Counted from the stretch's first letter, positions 7,076-17,369 are shown. The stretch is 64,000 nucleotides of DNA from Chryseobacterium sp. MYb264 (GCF_035974275.1 NZ_CP142422.1:3162001-3226000), one strand, 5' to 3'. Program-made: numbers and translations. Notes: a model not told the origin generated them from the letters alone.

Positions 7076-9856
7076 ATGAACATTTATAAGGATTACATCA
7101 ACGAAATTGAAGAAAGAAAAAGCCAGGGACTGCATCCAAAACCGATTGACGGTGCGGAATTATTAAGCGAAATTATCGCTCAGATCAAAGACGTAAACAA
7201 TGCAGACCGAAAGGACTCTCTTCAGTTTTTCATTTACAACACGTTGCCGGGAACTACAAGCGCGGCGGGTGTGAAAGCAGAATTTTTAAAAGAGATCATT
7301 TTAGGTGAATCCGTAGTAGAAGAAATAACTCCAACATACGCTTTCGAACTATTATCTCACATGAAGGGAGGTCCTTCTATCAAGGTATTGTTAGATCTGG
7401 CTTTAGGTGAAAATGCTGAAACGGCTAAGCAGGCTGGTGAAGTTCTTAAAACTCAGGTTTTCTTGTACGATGCTGATACTGCCCGTTTGAAAGAAGCGTA
7501 CGAATTAGGCAGCGAAATCGCTAAAGATATTTTGGAAAGCTATGCAAAAGCAGAATTTTTCACTAAACTTCCTGAAGTTGCAGAAGAAATAAAAATCATT
7601 ACTTACATTGCTGCTGAAGGTGATATTTCAACCGATTTATTATCTCCGGGAAATCAGGCGCACTCTCGTTCTGACCGTGAACTGCACGGACAATGTATGA
7701 TGTCTCCTGCTCAACAGGAAGAAATCAAAGCGCTTCAGGCTCAGCATCCTGATGCAAGTGTTATGTTGATTGCTGAAAAAGGAACAATGGGTGTTGGTTC
7801 TTCCCGTATGTCGGGAGTAAACAACGTTGCTCTTTGGACAGGTAAACAAGCCAGTCCCTACGTACCTTTCGTCAACATTGCTCCAATTGTAGCAGGAACA
7901 AACGGTATTTCTCCGATTTTCTTGACTACAGTAGACGTAACCGGAGGTATCGGAATCGACCTTCAGAACTGGGTAAAGAAAACTGACGAAAACGGAAACC
8001 CTGTTCGTAATGAAAATGGCGACATTGTATTAGAAGAAAAATATTCTGTAGCTACAGGAACTGTTCTTACGATCAATACCAAAGAAAAGAAATTATATAA
8101 CGGAGCTACTGAATTGAAAGATATTTCAAAATCATTTACTCCTCAAAAATTAGAATTCATCAAAGCGGGTGGTTCTTATGCGATCGTTTTTGGTAAAAAA
8201 ATCCAGACTTTTGCTGCTAAAACGTTAGGAATTACAGCGCCTTTAGTTTTCGCTCCTTCTAAAGAAATTTCTATCGAAGGACAAGGACTTACTGCTGTTG
8301 AAAAAATCTTCAACAGAAATGCAGTCGGCGTAACTGAAGGTAAATTATTACACGCAGGTTCAGACGTTCGTGTAGAAGTAAACATTGTTGGTTCTCAGGA
8401 TACGACAGGTTTGATGACTTCTCAGGAATTGGAATCTATGGCGGCAACGGTAATTTCTCCAATTGTAGACGGAGCTTACCAGTCGGGTTGTCACACCGCT
8501 TCAGTTTGGGATAAAAAAGCGCAGGCTAATATCCCTAAATTAATGAAATTCATGAACGATTTCGGAGTAATCACGGCGCGTGACCCGAAAGGTGAATACC
8601 ACGCTATGACAGACGTTATTCACAAAGTTCTTAACGACATTACTGTTGACGAATGGGCCATCATCATCGGAGGTGACTCTCACACAAGAATGTCTAAAGG
8701 GGTGGCTTTCGGAGCTGACTCCGGAACGGTAGCTTTGGCTTTGGCAACAGGTGAAGCTTCAATGCCGATTCCTGAATCTGTAAAAGTAACTTTCAAAGGC
8801 GAAATGAAAGAGCATATGGATTTCCGTGATGTAGTTCACGCCACTCAGGCTCAGATGTTAAAGCAATTCGATGGAGAGAATGTTTTCCAAGGTAGAATTA
8901 TCGAGGTTCACATCGGAACACTTCCGGCTGACCAGGCGTTTACATTTACAGACTGGACTGCAGAAATGAAAGCTAAAGCTTCTATCTGTATCTCTGAAGA
9001 CGATACGTTGATCGAATCATTGGAAATTGCGAAAAGCAGAATCCAGATTATGATCGATAAAGGAATGGATAATCACAATCACGTTCTTCAAGGTTTAATT
9101 AATAAAGCAAACAAGAGAATCGAGGAAATTAAGTGTGGTGACAAACCTGCTTTAACTCCGGATGCTAATGCTAAATATTACGCTGAAGTTGTTGTAGATC
9201 TTGATGTAATCGTTGAACCAATGATTGCTGACCCGGATGTAAACAACGACGATGTTTCTAAAAGATATACGCACGATACGATCAGAGATCTTACTTTCTA
9301 CGGAGGTGAGAAAAAAGTTGATCTTGGTTTCGTAGGTTCTTGTATGGTTCACAAAGGTGACTTAAAGATCGTTTCTCAGATGTTGAAAAACATTGAAAAA
9401 CAAAATGGTAAAGTAGAATTCCAGGCTCCATTAGTTGTTGCAGCTCCTACTTATAATATCATTGACGAGTTAAAAGCTGAAGGCGACTGGGAATTATTAG
9501 AGAAATATTCAGGTTTCGAATTCAACGATGCAGCTCCGAAAGGCGAAGCTCGTACTCAGTATGAAAATATGATGTACCTTGAGCGTCCCGGATGTAACCT
9601 TTGTATGGGTAACCAGGAAAAAGCTGAGAAAGGAGATACTGTTGTAGCAACTTCTACGCGTCTTTTCCAGGGAAGAGTTGTGGAAGATTCTGAACGTAAA
9701 AAAGGTGAATCTTTATTAGCATCAACTCCGGTTGTTGTTCTTTCTGCGATCATCGGAAGAATTCCAAGTATCGAAGAATACAAAGCAGCTGTGGAAGGTA
9801 TTGATTTAACGACTTTCGTTCCGTCTATCAAAGAACTGGTTACCGTTGGTCATTAA
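7076..9856 (+). CDS. acnB: Aconitate hydratase B / 2-methylisocitrate dehydratase
   Basis: A 926-residue AcnB-type [4Fe-4S] enzyme that interconverts citrate and isocitrate in the TCA cycle and can dehydrate 2-methylisocitrate. The N-terminal HEAT-like helical domain (residues 1-160) is followed by the swivel domain, unlike AcnA where the swivel domain is last. The iron-sulfur cysteines are visible in GSCMVHKG and the C-terminal CNLCMGNQEKAEKGD. Two internal insertions (residues about 300-340, KKTDENGNPVRNENGD) look typical of Bacteroidota homologues. It is single-cistron: a strong terminator follows. Together with acnA at 12674 the organism encodes both aconitase types. Confidence 0.95.
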   Translation: MNIYKDYINEIEERKSQGLHPKPIDGAELLSEIIAQIKDVNNADRKDSLQFFIYNTLPGTTSAAGVKAEFLKEIILGESVVEEITPTYAFELLSHMKGGPSIKVLLDLALGENAETAKQAGEVLKTQVFLYDADTARLKEAYELGSEIAKDILESYAKAEFFTKLPEVAEEIKIITYIAAEGDISTDLLSPGNQAHSRSDRELHGQCMMSPAQQEEIKALQAQHPDASVMLIAEKGTMGVGSSRMSGVNNVALWTGKQASPYVPFVNIAPIVAGTNGISPIFLTTVDVTGGIGIDLQNWVKKTDENGNPVRNENGDIVLEEKYSVATGTVLTINTKEKKLYNGATELKDISKSFTPQKLEFIKAGGSYAIVFGKKIQTFAAKTLGITAPLVFAPSKEISIEGQGLTAVEKIFNRNAVGVTEGKLLHAGSDVRVEVNIVGSQDTTGLMTSQELESMAATVISPIVDGAYQSGCHTASVWDKKAQANIPKLMKFMNDFGVITARDPKGEYHAMTDVIHKVLNDITVDEWAIIIGGDSHTRMSKGVAFGADSGTVALALATGEASMPIPESVKVTFKGEMKEHMDFRDVVHATQAQMLKQFDGENVFQGRIIEVHIGTLPADQAFTFTDWTAEMKAKASICISEDDTLIESLEIAKSRIQIMIDKGMDNHNHVLQGLINKANKRIEEIKCGDKPALTPDANAKYYAEVVVDLDVIVEPMIADPDVNNDDVSKRYTHDTIRDLTFYGGEKKVDLGFVGSCMVHKGDLKIVSQMLKNIEKQNGKVEFQAPLVVAAPTYNIIDELKAEGDWELLEKYSGFEFNDAAPKGEARTQYENMMYLERPGCNLCMGNQEKAEKGDTVVATSTRLFQGRVVEDSERKKGESLLASTPVVVLSAIIGRIPSIEEYKAAVEGIDLTTFVPSIKELVTVGH

Positions 9857-9900
9857 TTGATTTTAGATTAAAGCCGAAAGGCTTTTACATTCAATATAAA

Positions 9901-9948
9901 AAAGAAAGGTTTTAAGTCCAATGGATTTAAAATCTTTCTTTTTTTATG
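9901..9948 (+). terminator. Rho-independent terminator of acnB
   Basis: AAAGAAAGGTTTTAAGTCC, AAT loop, then GGATTTAAAATCTTTCTTT, form a stem of about 19 bp followed by a T run. A smaller AAAGCC-GAAA-GGCTTT hairpin precedes it at 9870-9885. Confidence 0.85.
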
Positions 9949-9984
9949 GAATTAATCTTAGTGAAAAAAGAATATCAATTTCTC

Positions 9985-10143
9985 CTACTCTTTTATCAAT
10001 TTAATCGTCGAAATTCCTTTTTCAGATTGAACGGTCACGACAAATACTCCCGAAGCCGATGATATCACTTCAGCCTGGTTTCTTCCTTTCCCAGAACCTA
10101 TCTTTGCCCCTAACATATTGTGAATATTGTACGTAAATTCTCC
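9985..10143 (-). pseudogene. Severed end of the lyase's T9SS sorting domain
   Basis: Directly past the lyase's TAA (10144-10146) the same frame continues for 52 more codons to TAG at 9985-9987. It reads GEFTYNIHNMLGAKIGSG, then GVFVVTVQSEKGI and ends IKLIKE. Together with the lyase's last residues (VIYPNPAGQTFTIKA) this is a complete T9SS type A C-terminal sorting domain. A single in-frame nonsense codon therefore separates the enzyme from most of its secretion signal. Confidence 0.85.
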
Positions 10144-12111
10144 TTACGCTTTAATCGTAAAAGTCTGACCGGCAGGATTTGGATAAATCACTGCATTAGC
10201 TGATAGTACCTTCTGAAATGCATTTGCTCCCGCAGTAACAATATTGGGCTTTGTTTGCGCTGCCATGTCTACACCTAAATAAAAACTTGGATGAGGAGGC
10301 TGGTTGTAAGCTGAATTTTGCCATGCAATAGCCGTTCTATATTGAGTATCGTGCATCAAAGTGTACAATTTATGGGGTGTAGCTATATTGGTCGTATAAA
10401 TCCTTACGGAAGAATTATCTTCTTTACGAAATATCACTTCCTCCCGCCAATCGCCAAAAATATCAGCACTTAAACATGGGGTAGCTTTTGTGGTGTTGTT
10501 TGATGAATACCCTGTAGCAGTAAGTATATTAACGGTTTTTCCATTGGTATAATCCCATTTATCTATTTTATTCGAATCTAATAATTCACGGTTCAAATCT
10601 CCATCCCACCAGATAGAAAAATTTTGTGTCGGTTTTTTATTGCTGATTAGATTTCCTTTGCAATCCATTAAATAGTTTACGCCATTTGCACTTCCAAAAC
10701 ATTCATAACCTTTGTAACGTGGGTCAATATCTGCTGCATTAGCACGGCCTATGTCGCCTGTGGCAGGAATTCCCCATATCGTAGCTCCTGTTTTAGCATC
10801 TAGAAGCACAAGACCGTTGGTTTTATATTTGCTTTTTTCTTCGAGACACATCCAGATTTCCTGCCCTGGACGATCAGGATCCATATCACTCATGTGTAGA
10901 GCGTCCCCATGCCCTAACGTGTTTGCGAATAACTTTCCGCCGTTATCATCTATTGCACTGGAACCATTGAATATTTCATCTTTACCATCACCATCCACAT
11001 CGCCTATGGTCATTTGATGATTTCCCATTCCTGCATAAGCTGAATTTCCTGAAGTATTGCTATCAAAAATCCATCGTTGTGAAAGTGTATTATTTCTCCA
11101 GTCCCAGGCAACACGCACCAGCCTTGTGTAATAGCCCCGTCCCATTATTAAACTTGGTTTTTCTCCATCAAGGTAAGCCACCGCTGCAACAAATCGGTCT
11201 ACGCGGTTACCATAACTGTCTCCCCAGCTGGAAACTGTTCCACGTGCCGGTAAATAATTGGTTGAAGACATGGCCGCGCCCGTTAATCCATTAAAAACAG
11301 TTAAAAATTCGGGACCGGACAAAACATATCCACTTGAATTTCTATAATCTGCATTAGCATCTCCAATAACGATTCCTGTTCCGTCTTTAGTTCCGTCGGC
11401 AGTCTTGCATGCAATTTCTGCTTTACCGTCGGAATCTAAATCATAAACCACAAATTGGGTATAATGCGCCCCGGCACGAATATTCTTACCTAAATCTATT
11501 CTCCAGAGACGTGTTCCGTCCAAACGATAACAGTCAATATAAACATTCCCTGTGTAACCTGATTGTGAATTATCTTTACTATTGGAAGGATCCCATTTTA
11601 CAAACAATTCATATTGCCCGTCTCCATCTACATCACCAACACTGCAATCGTTTACACTATAGGTGTAAGCAACATTGTCCGGAGTCGTACCACCAGCCGG
11701 TACTTGCATAGGAATATCCAGATATTGATTGGCCCAAACAGTAGCAGATTCTGATGCAGGCTGCTCTACCCCATTAATTATGGCGCGAACGGTATAAGTT
11801 CCGTTGGTTGTAATATTATGATTAAAATTGGTAGTCGTTGTAAAAGGGCTTTCCGCCACTTTTACATTATTATAATACAGATTATAGCTTGTATTGGGTT
11901 CTTCGGTCCCCAGCATTCTCCAGCCTACGTAAACCTGATTGGCATTTAATCGCATTGCTACGAGACCCCGATTGAGTTTTTCAACGGTTCGTTGTGCATT
12001 CATTTGCGAAACCACTCCAAAGAGTAATAAAAACAACAGGCCTGATTTCCGAATTATATCGGCAATAGCAGGTCTAAAATTTACATACGGTTTTAGTTTT
12101 TTTTTGTTCAT
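10144..12111 (-). CDS. Rhamnogalacturonan lyase (PL11-like), truncated sorting signal
   Basis: A 655-residue polysaccharide lyase of the PL11 (YesW/YesX-like) type, predicted to cleave the rhamnose-galacturonate backbone of pectin by beta-elimination. The long N-terminus carries a hydrophobic signal segment ending in SQMNAQ at about residue 40. The catalytic beta-propeller shows repeated calcium-type Asp loops (DVDGDG, DLDSDG, DVDGDG, DMDPDRPG). The C-terminus stops inside the T9SS sorting domain because of TAA at 10144, with the remaining 52 codons intact downstream. In this strain the enzyme may be folded but not exported across the outer membrane. It is the only pectin gene seen in the window and lies between acnB and acnA in the opposite direction. 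Confidence 0.85.
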   Translation of the reverse strand: MNKKKLKPYVNFRPAIADIIRKSGLLFLLLFGVVSQMNAQRTVEKLNRGLVAMRLNANQVYVGWRMLGTEEPNTSYNLYYNNVKVAESPFTTTTNFNHNITTNGTYTVRAIINGVEQPASESATVWANQYLDIPMQVPAGGTTPDNVAYTYSVNDCSVGDVDGDGQYELFVKWDPSNSKDNSQSGYTGNVYIDCYRLDGTRLWRIDLGKNIRAGAHYTQFVVYDLDSDGKAEIACKTADGTKDGTGIVIGDANADYRNSSGYVLSGPEFLTVFNGLTGAAMSSTNYLPARGTVSSWGDSYGNRVDRFVAAVAYLDGEKPSLIMGRGYYTRLVRVAWDWRNNTLSQRWIFDSNTSGNSAYAGMGNHQMTIGDVDGDGKDEIFNGSSAIDDNGGKLFANTLGHGDALHMSDMDPDRPGQEIWMCLEEKSKYKTNGLVLLDAKTGATIWGIPATGDIGRANAADIDPRYKGYECFGSANGVNYLMDCKGNLISNKKPTQNFSIWWDGDLNRELLDSNKIDKWDYTNGKTVNILTATGYSSNNTTKATPCLSADIFGDWREEVIFRKEDNSSVRIYTTNIATPHKLYTLMHDTQYRTAIAWQNSAYNQPPHPSFYLGVDMAAQTKPNIVTAGANAFQKVLSANAVIYPNPAGQTFTIKA

Positions 12112-12673
12112 GATATTAATATTTGTTGTTTGGTATTTTTTGCTAGAATAAATTAAAGCAACTACAATTCACTAAAAAGTGATTATAATTATATGTAAAT
12201 CTACCAAAAAAACTATTTTCAGCTATAATTAAAAAACAAAAAATTCATAACAAAATATAATTATATTACAACAACAACCACCTTATCATTAAAATATCAT
12301 CAATAAAAAACACAGAATAAGCCCATTAACACATAAGAAGGCAGCCATCACAGAGGTGCTTTATCATTTAAAAACACCTGCGGAAACTATATTTCAATTG
12401 CTTTTAAAGATCAAAGAAATACATGATAGTTATACCTAATGATAAAAAATAAATTCCTTTTTTTAGAACGATTCCATTTAAGGCTCTCAGGAATTATTTT
12501 GATGTAAATCAACATCTAAAGTTTTATTTTTCCTTAAATTGATAGTTATAAATTATCTTAGTTATTTATCATATTAATGTGCTTGTAAACCTTATAGGAA
12601 CAGAGTTTGATTACTAAATGATGAAGATTCTTTTGAATTAAAAAACAAAAATTAAACGAAAAATAAATCAGAT
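12112..12673. other. 562-bp intergenic region, no gene
   Basis: A very A/T-rich divergent gap between the lyase (minus) and acnA (plus). It contains a weak hairpin at 12354-12379 (AGGTGCTTTA / TAAAAACACCT) and a candidate acnA promoter at 12606-12635. No coding frame or RNA gene was recognised. Confidence 0.6.
12606..12635 (+). promoter_or_regulatory. Candidate promoter of acnA
   Basis: TTTG (12606-12609), 18-bp spacer, TTCTTTTG (12628-12635). The -7 part differs from TAnnTTTG at one position. The start would lie about 30 nt before the ATG. Confidence 0.4.
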
Positions 12674-14941
12674 ATGACTTTTGATATTGATATGATCAAA
12701 AAAGTGTACGAACGTTATCCTGAGAGAATTGCTGCGGCAAGACAGATCACAGGAAAACCACTGACACTTTCAGAAAAGATCCTTTACACCCACCTTTGGG
12801 AAGGAAATGCCACACAGGAACACGAAAGAGGAAATTCTTATGTAGATTTCGCTCCGGACAGAGTCGCCATGCAGGATGCAACGGCGCAGATGGCACTTTT
12901 GCAATTTATGCAGGCAGGAAAAGCTAAAGTTGCCGTTCCATCAACCGCTCACGCCGATCACTTGATTCAGGCAAGAGTTGGTGCACAGGCAGATTTACAA
13001 GAAGGTCTTAATAAGAACTCGGAAGTTTTTAATTTCTTGGGCTCGGTTTGTGATAAATACGGAATTGGTTTCTGGAAACCTGGAGCAGGGATTATCCACC
13101 AGGTTGTATTGGAAAATTATGCTTTCCCGGGAGGAATGATGATCGGAACCGACTCTCACACGGTAAATGCAGGAGGTTTAGGAATGGTTGCTATTGGTGT
13201 TGGTGGTGCAGATGCAGTAGATGTAATGGCAGGAATGGCCTGGGAGCTTAAAATGCCAAAGCTGATCGGTGTAAAACTTACCGGAAAAATGAATGGATGG
13301 ACCTCTGCAAAAGATGTTATCCTGAAAGTGGCCGGAATTCTTACCGTAAAAGGAGGAACAGGTTGCATCGTAGAATATTTCGGGGAAGGAGCAGAGTCTC
13401 TTTCTGCGACAGGGAAAGGGACAATCTGTAACATGGGTGCAGAAATCGGAGCTACCACTTCTACTTTCGGATATGATGATTCTATGAGAAGATATCTTTC
13501 TGCAACAGGAAGACAGGATGTTGTAGATGCTGCCGATAAAATTGCAGAACACTTAACTGGCGATGCAGAAGTTTACGCGAATCCAGAGCAATATTTTGAT
13601 CAATTAATTGAAATCAACCTTTCAGAATTAACACCTCATCTAAACGGACCTTTCACTCCGGATTTGGCGACTCCGGTTGCGGAATTCAGAGCAAAAGCAG
13701 AAGCCAACGGATGGCCTTTGGAAGTGGAATGGGCATTAATTGGTTCTTGTACCAACTCTTCCTACGAAGATTTATCAAGAGCAGCTTCTATCGTTGAAGA
13801 TGCGGTAGCTAAAGGTGTGAAACCAAAAGCTATTTTAGGAATCAATCCTGGTTCTGAGCAGGTGAAATTTACCGCGGAAAGAGACGGTTTCTTAGATTCT
13901 TTCAGAAAATTTGAAAACGCAAGAATATTTACCAACGCTTGTGGACCTTGTATCGGACAATGGGACAGAGAAGGGGCTGATAAAGGAGAGAAAAACTCAA
14001 TTATTCACTCTTTCAACAGAAACTTTGCCAAAAGAGCAGACGGTAACCCAAATACGCACGCTTTCGTAGCATCTCCTGAAATGGTGGCTGCAGTGGCTAT
14101 CTCAGGAAGATTAGATTTTAACCCGATTACAGATACTTTAACCAACGAAGCTGGAGAGCAGATTAAATTGGATGAGCCTAAAGGATACGAGTTACCATCA
14201 AAAGGTTTTGCAGTAGATGACAACGGTTATCAGGCGCCATCTGAGGATGGTTCTTCTGTTGTGGTGAATGTAAGCCCTACTTCGGACAGACTTCAGCTGT
14301 TGGAAGAGTTCCCTGCTTGGGATGGTAAAAATATCGAAGGGGCTAAAGTTTTAATTAAAGCTTTTGGGAAATGTACCACCGACCACATTTCTATGGCAGG
14401 GCCATGGTTGAAATACAGAGGTCACCTTGATAATATTTCAAATAATATGCTGATCGGCGCAGTCAATGCTTACAATATGGAAACCAACAACGTTAAAAAT
14501 GAATTAACGGGTGAATACGGCGAAGTTCCTGCTGTACAAAGAGCTTACAAAGCTGCTGGAGTTCCAACAATCGTTGTGGGTGACCAAAATTACGGTGAAG
14601 GTTCTTCAAGAGAACACGCTGCAATGGAGCCTAGACATTTGGGAGTAAAAGCGGTATTGGTAAAATCATTTGCTAGAATCCACGAAACTAACCTTAAAAA
14701 ACAAGGAATGTTAGGAATTACTTTCGCTAATGAAGCAGATTACAACCAAATTCAGGAGGATGATACGGTTAATTTCTTAGATCTTGACCAGTTTGCTCCG
14801 GGAAAACAATTGACATTAGAATTCGTTCACAAAGACGGAACTAAAGATATCGTTATCGCCAACCATACGTATAACGAGCAACAAATTGACTGGTTTAAAG
14901 CAGGTTCTGCCTTGAACTTAATCAAACAACAGGAGAATTAA
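12674..14941 (+). CDS. acnA: Aconitate hydratase, AcnA/mitochondrial type
   Basis: A 755-residue aconitase of the mitochondrial-like AcnA type, catalysing citrate to isocitrate. Visible family signatures: GTDSHT near residue 158, [10 protein letters not shown] (first cluster cysteine) near residue 358, and [10 protein letters not shown] (the other two cysteines) near residue 421. The C-terminal swivel domain carries [15 protein letters not shown] with the active-site Ser-Arg. It is monocistronic with its own promoter and terminator. Its 5' end is the parent sequence of the decayed fragment at 6801-7046. Confidence 0.95.
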   Translation: MTFDIDMIKKVYERYPERIAAARQITGKPLTLSEKILYTHLWEGNATQEHERGNSYVDFAPDRVAMQDATAQMALLQFMQAGKAKVAVPSTAHADHLIQARVGAQADLQEGLNKNSEVFNFLGSVCDKYGIGFWKPGAGIIHQVVLENYAFPGGMMIGTDSHTVNAGGLGMVAIGVGGADAVDVMAGMAWELKMPKLIGVKLTGKMNGWTSAKDVILKVAGILTVKGGTGCIVEYFGEGAESLSATGKGTICNMGAEIGATTSTFGYDDSMRRYLSATGRQDVVDAADKIAEHLTGDAEVYANPEQYFDQLIEINLSELTPHLNGPFTPDLATPVAEFRAKAEANGWPLEVEWALIGSCTNSSYEDLSRAASIVEDAVAKGVKPKAILGINPGSEQVKFTAERDGFLDSFRKFENARIFTNACGPCIGQWDREGADKGEKNSIIHSFNRNFAKRADGNPNTHAFVASPEMVAAVAISGRLDFNPITDTLTNEAGEQIKLDEPKGYELPSKGFAVDDNGYQAPSEDGSSVVVNVSPTSDRLQLLEEFPAWDGKNIEGAKVLIKAFGKCTTDHISMAGPWLKYRGHLDNISNNMLIGAVNAYNMETNNVKNELTGEYGEVPAVQRAYKAAGVPTIVVGDQNYGEGSSREHAAMEPRHLGVKAVLVKSFARIHETNLKKQGMLGITFANEADYNQIQEDDTVNFLDLDQFAPGKQLTLEFVHKDGTKDIVIANHTYNEQQIDWFKAGSALNLIKQQEN

Positions 14942-14963
14942 TTGTTAGATTTAATTCATCATA

Positions 14964-14998
14964 GAAAAAGCAGTTTCGTTTGGAACTGCTTTTTTATT
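14964..14998 (+). terminator. Rho-independent terminator of acnA
   Basis: AAAAAGCAGTTT, CGTTTG loop, GAACTGCTTTTTT: a 10-11 bp stem ending in a T tract, 24 bp after the acnA stop. Confidence 0.88.
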
Positions 14999-15012
14999 TT
15001 GGGAATTAAAGG

Positions 15013-15098
15013 ATGGGAGCTGGATGATGGAGGCGGGAGGTTAATGGGAGGCATAATTAAAAAACTGTAATACTCTTCCAGCCTCAAACCTCCAGCCA
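15013..15098. repeat. GGAGG/CCTCC quasi-periodic repeat
   Basis: GGATGGGAGCTGGATGATGG, then GGCGGGAGG and GGGAGG, are followed 40 bp later by TTCCAGCCTCAAACCTCCAGCC. The two halves are loosely inverted and lie between the convergent acnA and response-regulator genes, so they could also pair as an RNA hairpin. Confidence 0.4.
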
Positions 15099-15104
15099 CT
15101 AAAC

Positions 15105-15791
15105 CTATTTTATTTTCGTGAGAAGATTCATTCGGTAACTCTCTCCTATCGGGATTTCCTGTTCGGAGATTAAGGTCACTTTTTTGGTTGAAACATTTTT
15201 AATCTGATGTAAATTAATGATAAAAGACTTATGAATTCTTGCAAATGAACTTTCAGGAAGCTGTTGCTCCATTGATTTTAAAGTGTCAAGGACGATATAT
15301 TCCTGCTCAGAAGTCCTGATATTCACGTAATCTTTGATGCTTTCCACATACAGAATATCTTCAAAGTTGATTCTGTGTTGCTGTCCGGAAGATTTCACAA
15401 AAAAATGAGCATCTTCTTTAGTTTCATTTACCACAAATCGTTCCTGAGCTTTTAAAGCACTTTTATAAAATCGTTCAAACGAAATCGGTTTTAAAAGATA
15501 ATCCACAATATGATGATCGTAGCCCTCTAAAGCATATTCGGAATAAGCGGTTGTTAAAATATATTTCTGTTTATCACCGAGAATTTTCATAAAATTAATT
15601 CCTGTAAGTTCCGGCATCTGAATATCCAGAAACACAAGATCCGATTCATTTTTCTGAATATAATCTAATGCTTCAATCGGATTTTCTGTTGAAAAAACCA
15701 GCTCTAAAAACGGAACCTTCTGTACATAACTTTCCAGCAGGGAAATTGCCAGCGGTTCGTCATCTACGACAATACATTTAATCTTATTCAT
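15105..15791 (-). CDS. LytTR-family response regulator
   Basis: A protein of about 228 residues. The N-terminal receiver domain carries VVDDEP with the acidic pocket, FLDIQMP with the phospho-acceptor Asp near residue 53, and the switch Lys in LLKPIS. The C-terminal LytTR DNA-binding domain spans about residues 130-228 (FVKSSGQQHRINFEDILYVE). The start at ATG 15791 (MNKIKCIVVDDEP) overlaps the end of the kinase gene by 8 bp, indicating translational coupling; the in-frame ATG at 15803 is less likely. It acts with the kinase at 15784 and may control nearby receptor genes, which is inference from proximity. Confidence 0.92.
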   Translation of the reverse strand: MNKIKCIVVDDEPLAISLLESYVQKVPFLELVFSTENPIEALDYIQKNESDLVFLDIQMPELTGINFMKILGDKQKYILTTAYSEYALEGYDHHIVDYLLKPISFERFYKSALKAQERFVVNETKEDAHFFVKSSGQQHRINFEDILYVESIKDYVNIRTSEQEYIVLDTLKSMEQQLPESSFARIHKSFIINLHQIKNVSTKKVTLISEQEIPIGESYRMNLLTKIK

Positions 15792-16794
15792 TTCGTAAAT
15801 CAATTTTTAAATCTACGATAAATTCCGTTTCCGAGTTCTGTATGGTTAATTCATGTTTTTTTGGATATAAAATGGCCAGTCTCTTCTTCACATTATCGAT
15901 TCCTATCCCTGAGACGGCATCTTTCATACGGTCTTTTTTATGGTTTAAAAGATAAAAATGCAGGGTTTGATGGTCGTCAGAGATTTTCATTTCAAAACCT
16001 TTATCTTTAAAATCGCCATGTTTAAAAGCATTTTCTACAAAAGGAACCAAAATCATTGGTGAAATATTCAGTTTCGGATGATTGATATTTTTTTCAATAA
16101 TTAATAATTCTGGTCTTTTAATTCTCAATTTTTCCAGAGCCGTTAAACTATCAATATACCCGATCTCTTTATCTAACGTAATACTATCTTCTCCCAGATC
16201 TTTGGTGCTGTATCTCAACAGCTGACTCAATTCTTCCAATGCAGGCAAGGCTTTTTCTGAATTCTGAAACACCAGAGAATAAATATTATTTAACGAATTA
16301 AAAATAAAATGTGGATTAATCTGTGTTTTTAAGGCCTGTAATTCTGCTGTTTTTTTAGCTTCAATCAATTCCGTTTTTTCCTGTTCGGCCTGTATAAAAT
16401 ATTTAAAAAACCAAAAAGTGGTGCTGATAAAAATAGTAGTGCTGCTATAAAAAATATTATCGAAGAAATAAAATCCAAAGCTGGTCCCCTCCATATAATT
16501 TCTAAAACCAAGAGTGGCAGGCAGCAACATTTCTTCTACAGAATAGCGCACCGTCACAAAACAGGTAACACTCAGCAAAAATGCAATCACCGACTTATAG
16601 AGTTTACCTGCATCAAAGAAATTCGGAACCACCAAAAAATAGTTCACATAAAAACAGATAAAACTCGTCAGAAAAAAGGTCATATTCAAAATGATCTTTT
16701 CTGAATGAAATACAAAATATGGGATAAGAATAGAACCGATAAGGTAAATTCCCCAGAAAAAAAGGTGCAGGTATATTAGTTTGTTTGTTTTCAT
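15784..16794 (-). CDS. LytS/YehU-like sensor histidine kinase
   Basis: A 336-residue inner-membrane kinase. The N-terminal 145 residues contain about four hydrophobic helices and no recognisable extracytoplasmic sensor domain. They are followed by a short coiled linker (QAEQEKTELIEAKKTAELQ) and the His_kinase domain with NPHFIFNSLNNIYSLV, whose His is the phospho-acceptor. The HATPase N-box is ILVPFVENAFKHG and the glycine box is GIGIDNVKKRL. Such kinases pair with LytTR regulators, and the partner gene overlaps it. Confidence 0.92.
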   Translation of the reverse strand: MKTNKLIYLHLFFWGIYLIGSILIPYFVFHSEKIILNMTFFLTSFICFYVNYFLVVPNFFDAGKLYKSVIAFLLSVTCFVTVRYSVEEMLLPATLGFRNYMEGTSFGFYFFDNIFYSSTTIFISTTFWFFKYFIQAEQEKTELIEAKKTAELQALKTQINPHFIFNSLNNIYSLVFQNSEKALPALEELSQLLRYSTKDLGEDSITLDKEIGYIDSLTALEKLRIKRPELLIIEKNINHPKLNISPMILVPFVENAFKHGDFKDKGFEMKISDDHQTLHFYLLNHKKDRMKDAVSGIGIDNVKKRLAILYPKKHELTIQNSETEFIVDLKIDLRNE

Positions 16795-16877
16795 ATCACA
16801 AAAATAGGTTTTCCTTGAAATTCAAATGTTGATTTTCGATGAACGCTTCATTTTCTCCGATGAATTGTAATATCTGT

Positions 16878-17225
16878 TTATCTAAATTCTTTATTATTAA
16901 CCATAATACTACGGGACGAATAATAGTGGAAATCGATGGAAACCGGATAGCTACTTCTATTCTCTAATTTTAAGATTCCTTTTTTAGGCAATCTGTATGT
17001 AAATTCTGATTTGCCTGATATTTCATTAGGCATATTAAGTGAAGAAACTAGTGCAATCTTTTCTTCTGACAGATTTTTCACCTCTATTGTTGCAGGCGCC
17101 TTCACGTGATCAATACTTATACTTTCTCTTGGAGCTATGGTTATTGTTTTCCAAACATCCACTCTATGGTTATGTATACAAGAATACATCAACACTAAAC
17201 CTGAAAAAAAAATGGTTTTATTCAT
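16878..17225 (-). CDS. Small lipoprotein, unknown function
   Basis: A 115-residue protein counted from ATG 17225. The N-terminus is a lipoprotein-type signal, with MNKTIFFSGLVLMYS followed by Cys at residue 16. The rest is beta-rich (VKAPATIEVKNLSEEKIALVS, then YRLPKKGILKLENRSSYPV) and resembles a small beta-sandwich. An upstream in-frame start (17282) would add 19 charged residues before the signal and is unlikely. No family was recognised. It lies between the kinase and the receptor genes, transcribed in the kinase direction. Confidence 0.6.
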   Translation of the reverse strand: MNKTIFFSGLVLMYSCIHNHRVDVWKTITIAPRESISIDHVKAPATIEVKNLSEEKIALVSSLNMPNEISGKSEFTYRLPKKGILKLENRSSYPVSIDFHYYSSRSIMVNNKEFR

Positions 17226-17361
17226 TTCATAAAAATAAGTAGGAAAATGAAAGCGCTGCCTTGAAAATCTATGAACACCCATTTTTCTCCGACGAAAATA
17301 TATTAATCCTATAAAAACGACCCTTCATCTAAATGCTGTTTCACAAGGTTTTAAGAGCCAT

Positions 17362-17369
17362 TAATTTTG
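17362..17369 (+). promoter_or_regulatory. -7 box of the receptor gene
   Basis: TAATTTTG matches TAnnTTTG exactly. It overlaps the upstream alternative TTG start at 17367, which supports the ATG at 17391 as the true start. The -33 element is weak. Confidence 0.45.

Noticed and set aside
9556..9831. Minus-strand 91-codon frame within acnB
   Set aside because: Antisense shadow in the conserved C-terminal cluster domain of acnB; no independent start signal.
13178..13552. Minus-strand 124-codon frame inside acnA
   Set aside because: It lies entirely within a strongly conserved aconitase gene and its translation is Cys/Ser/His-rich, typical of an antisense shadow.
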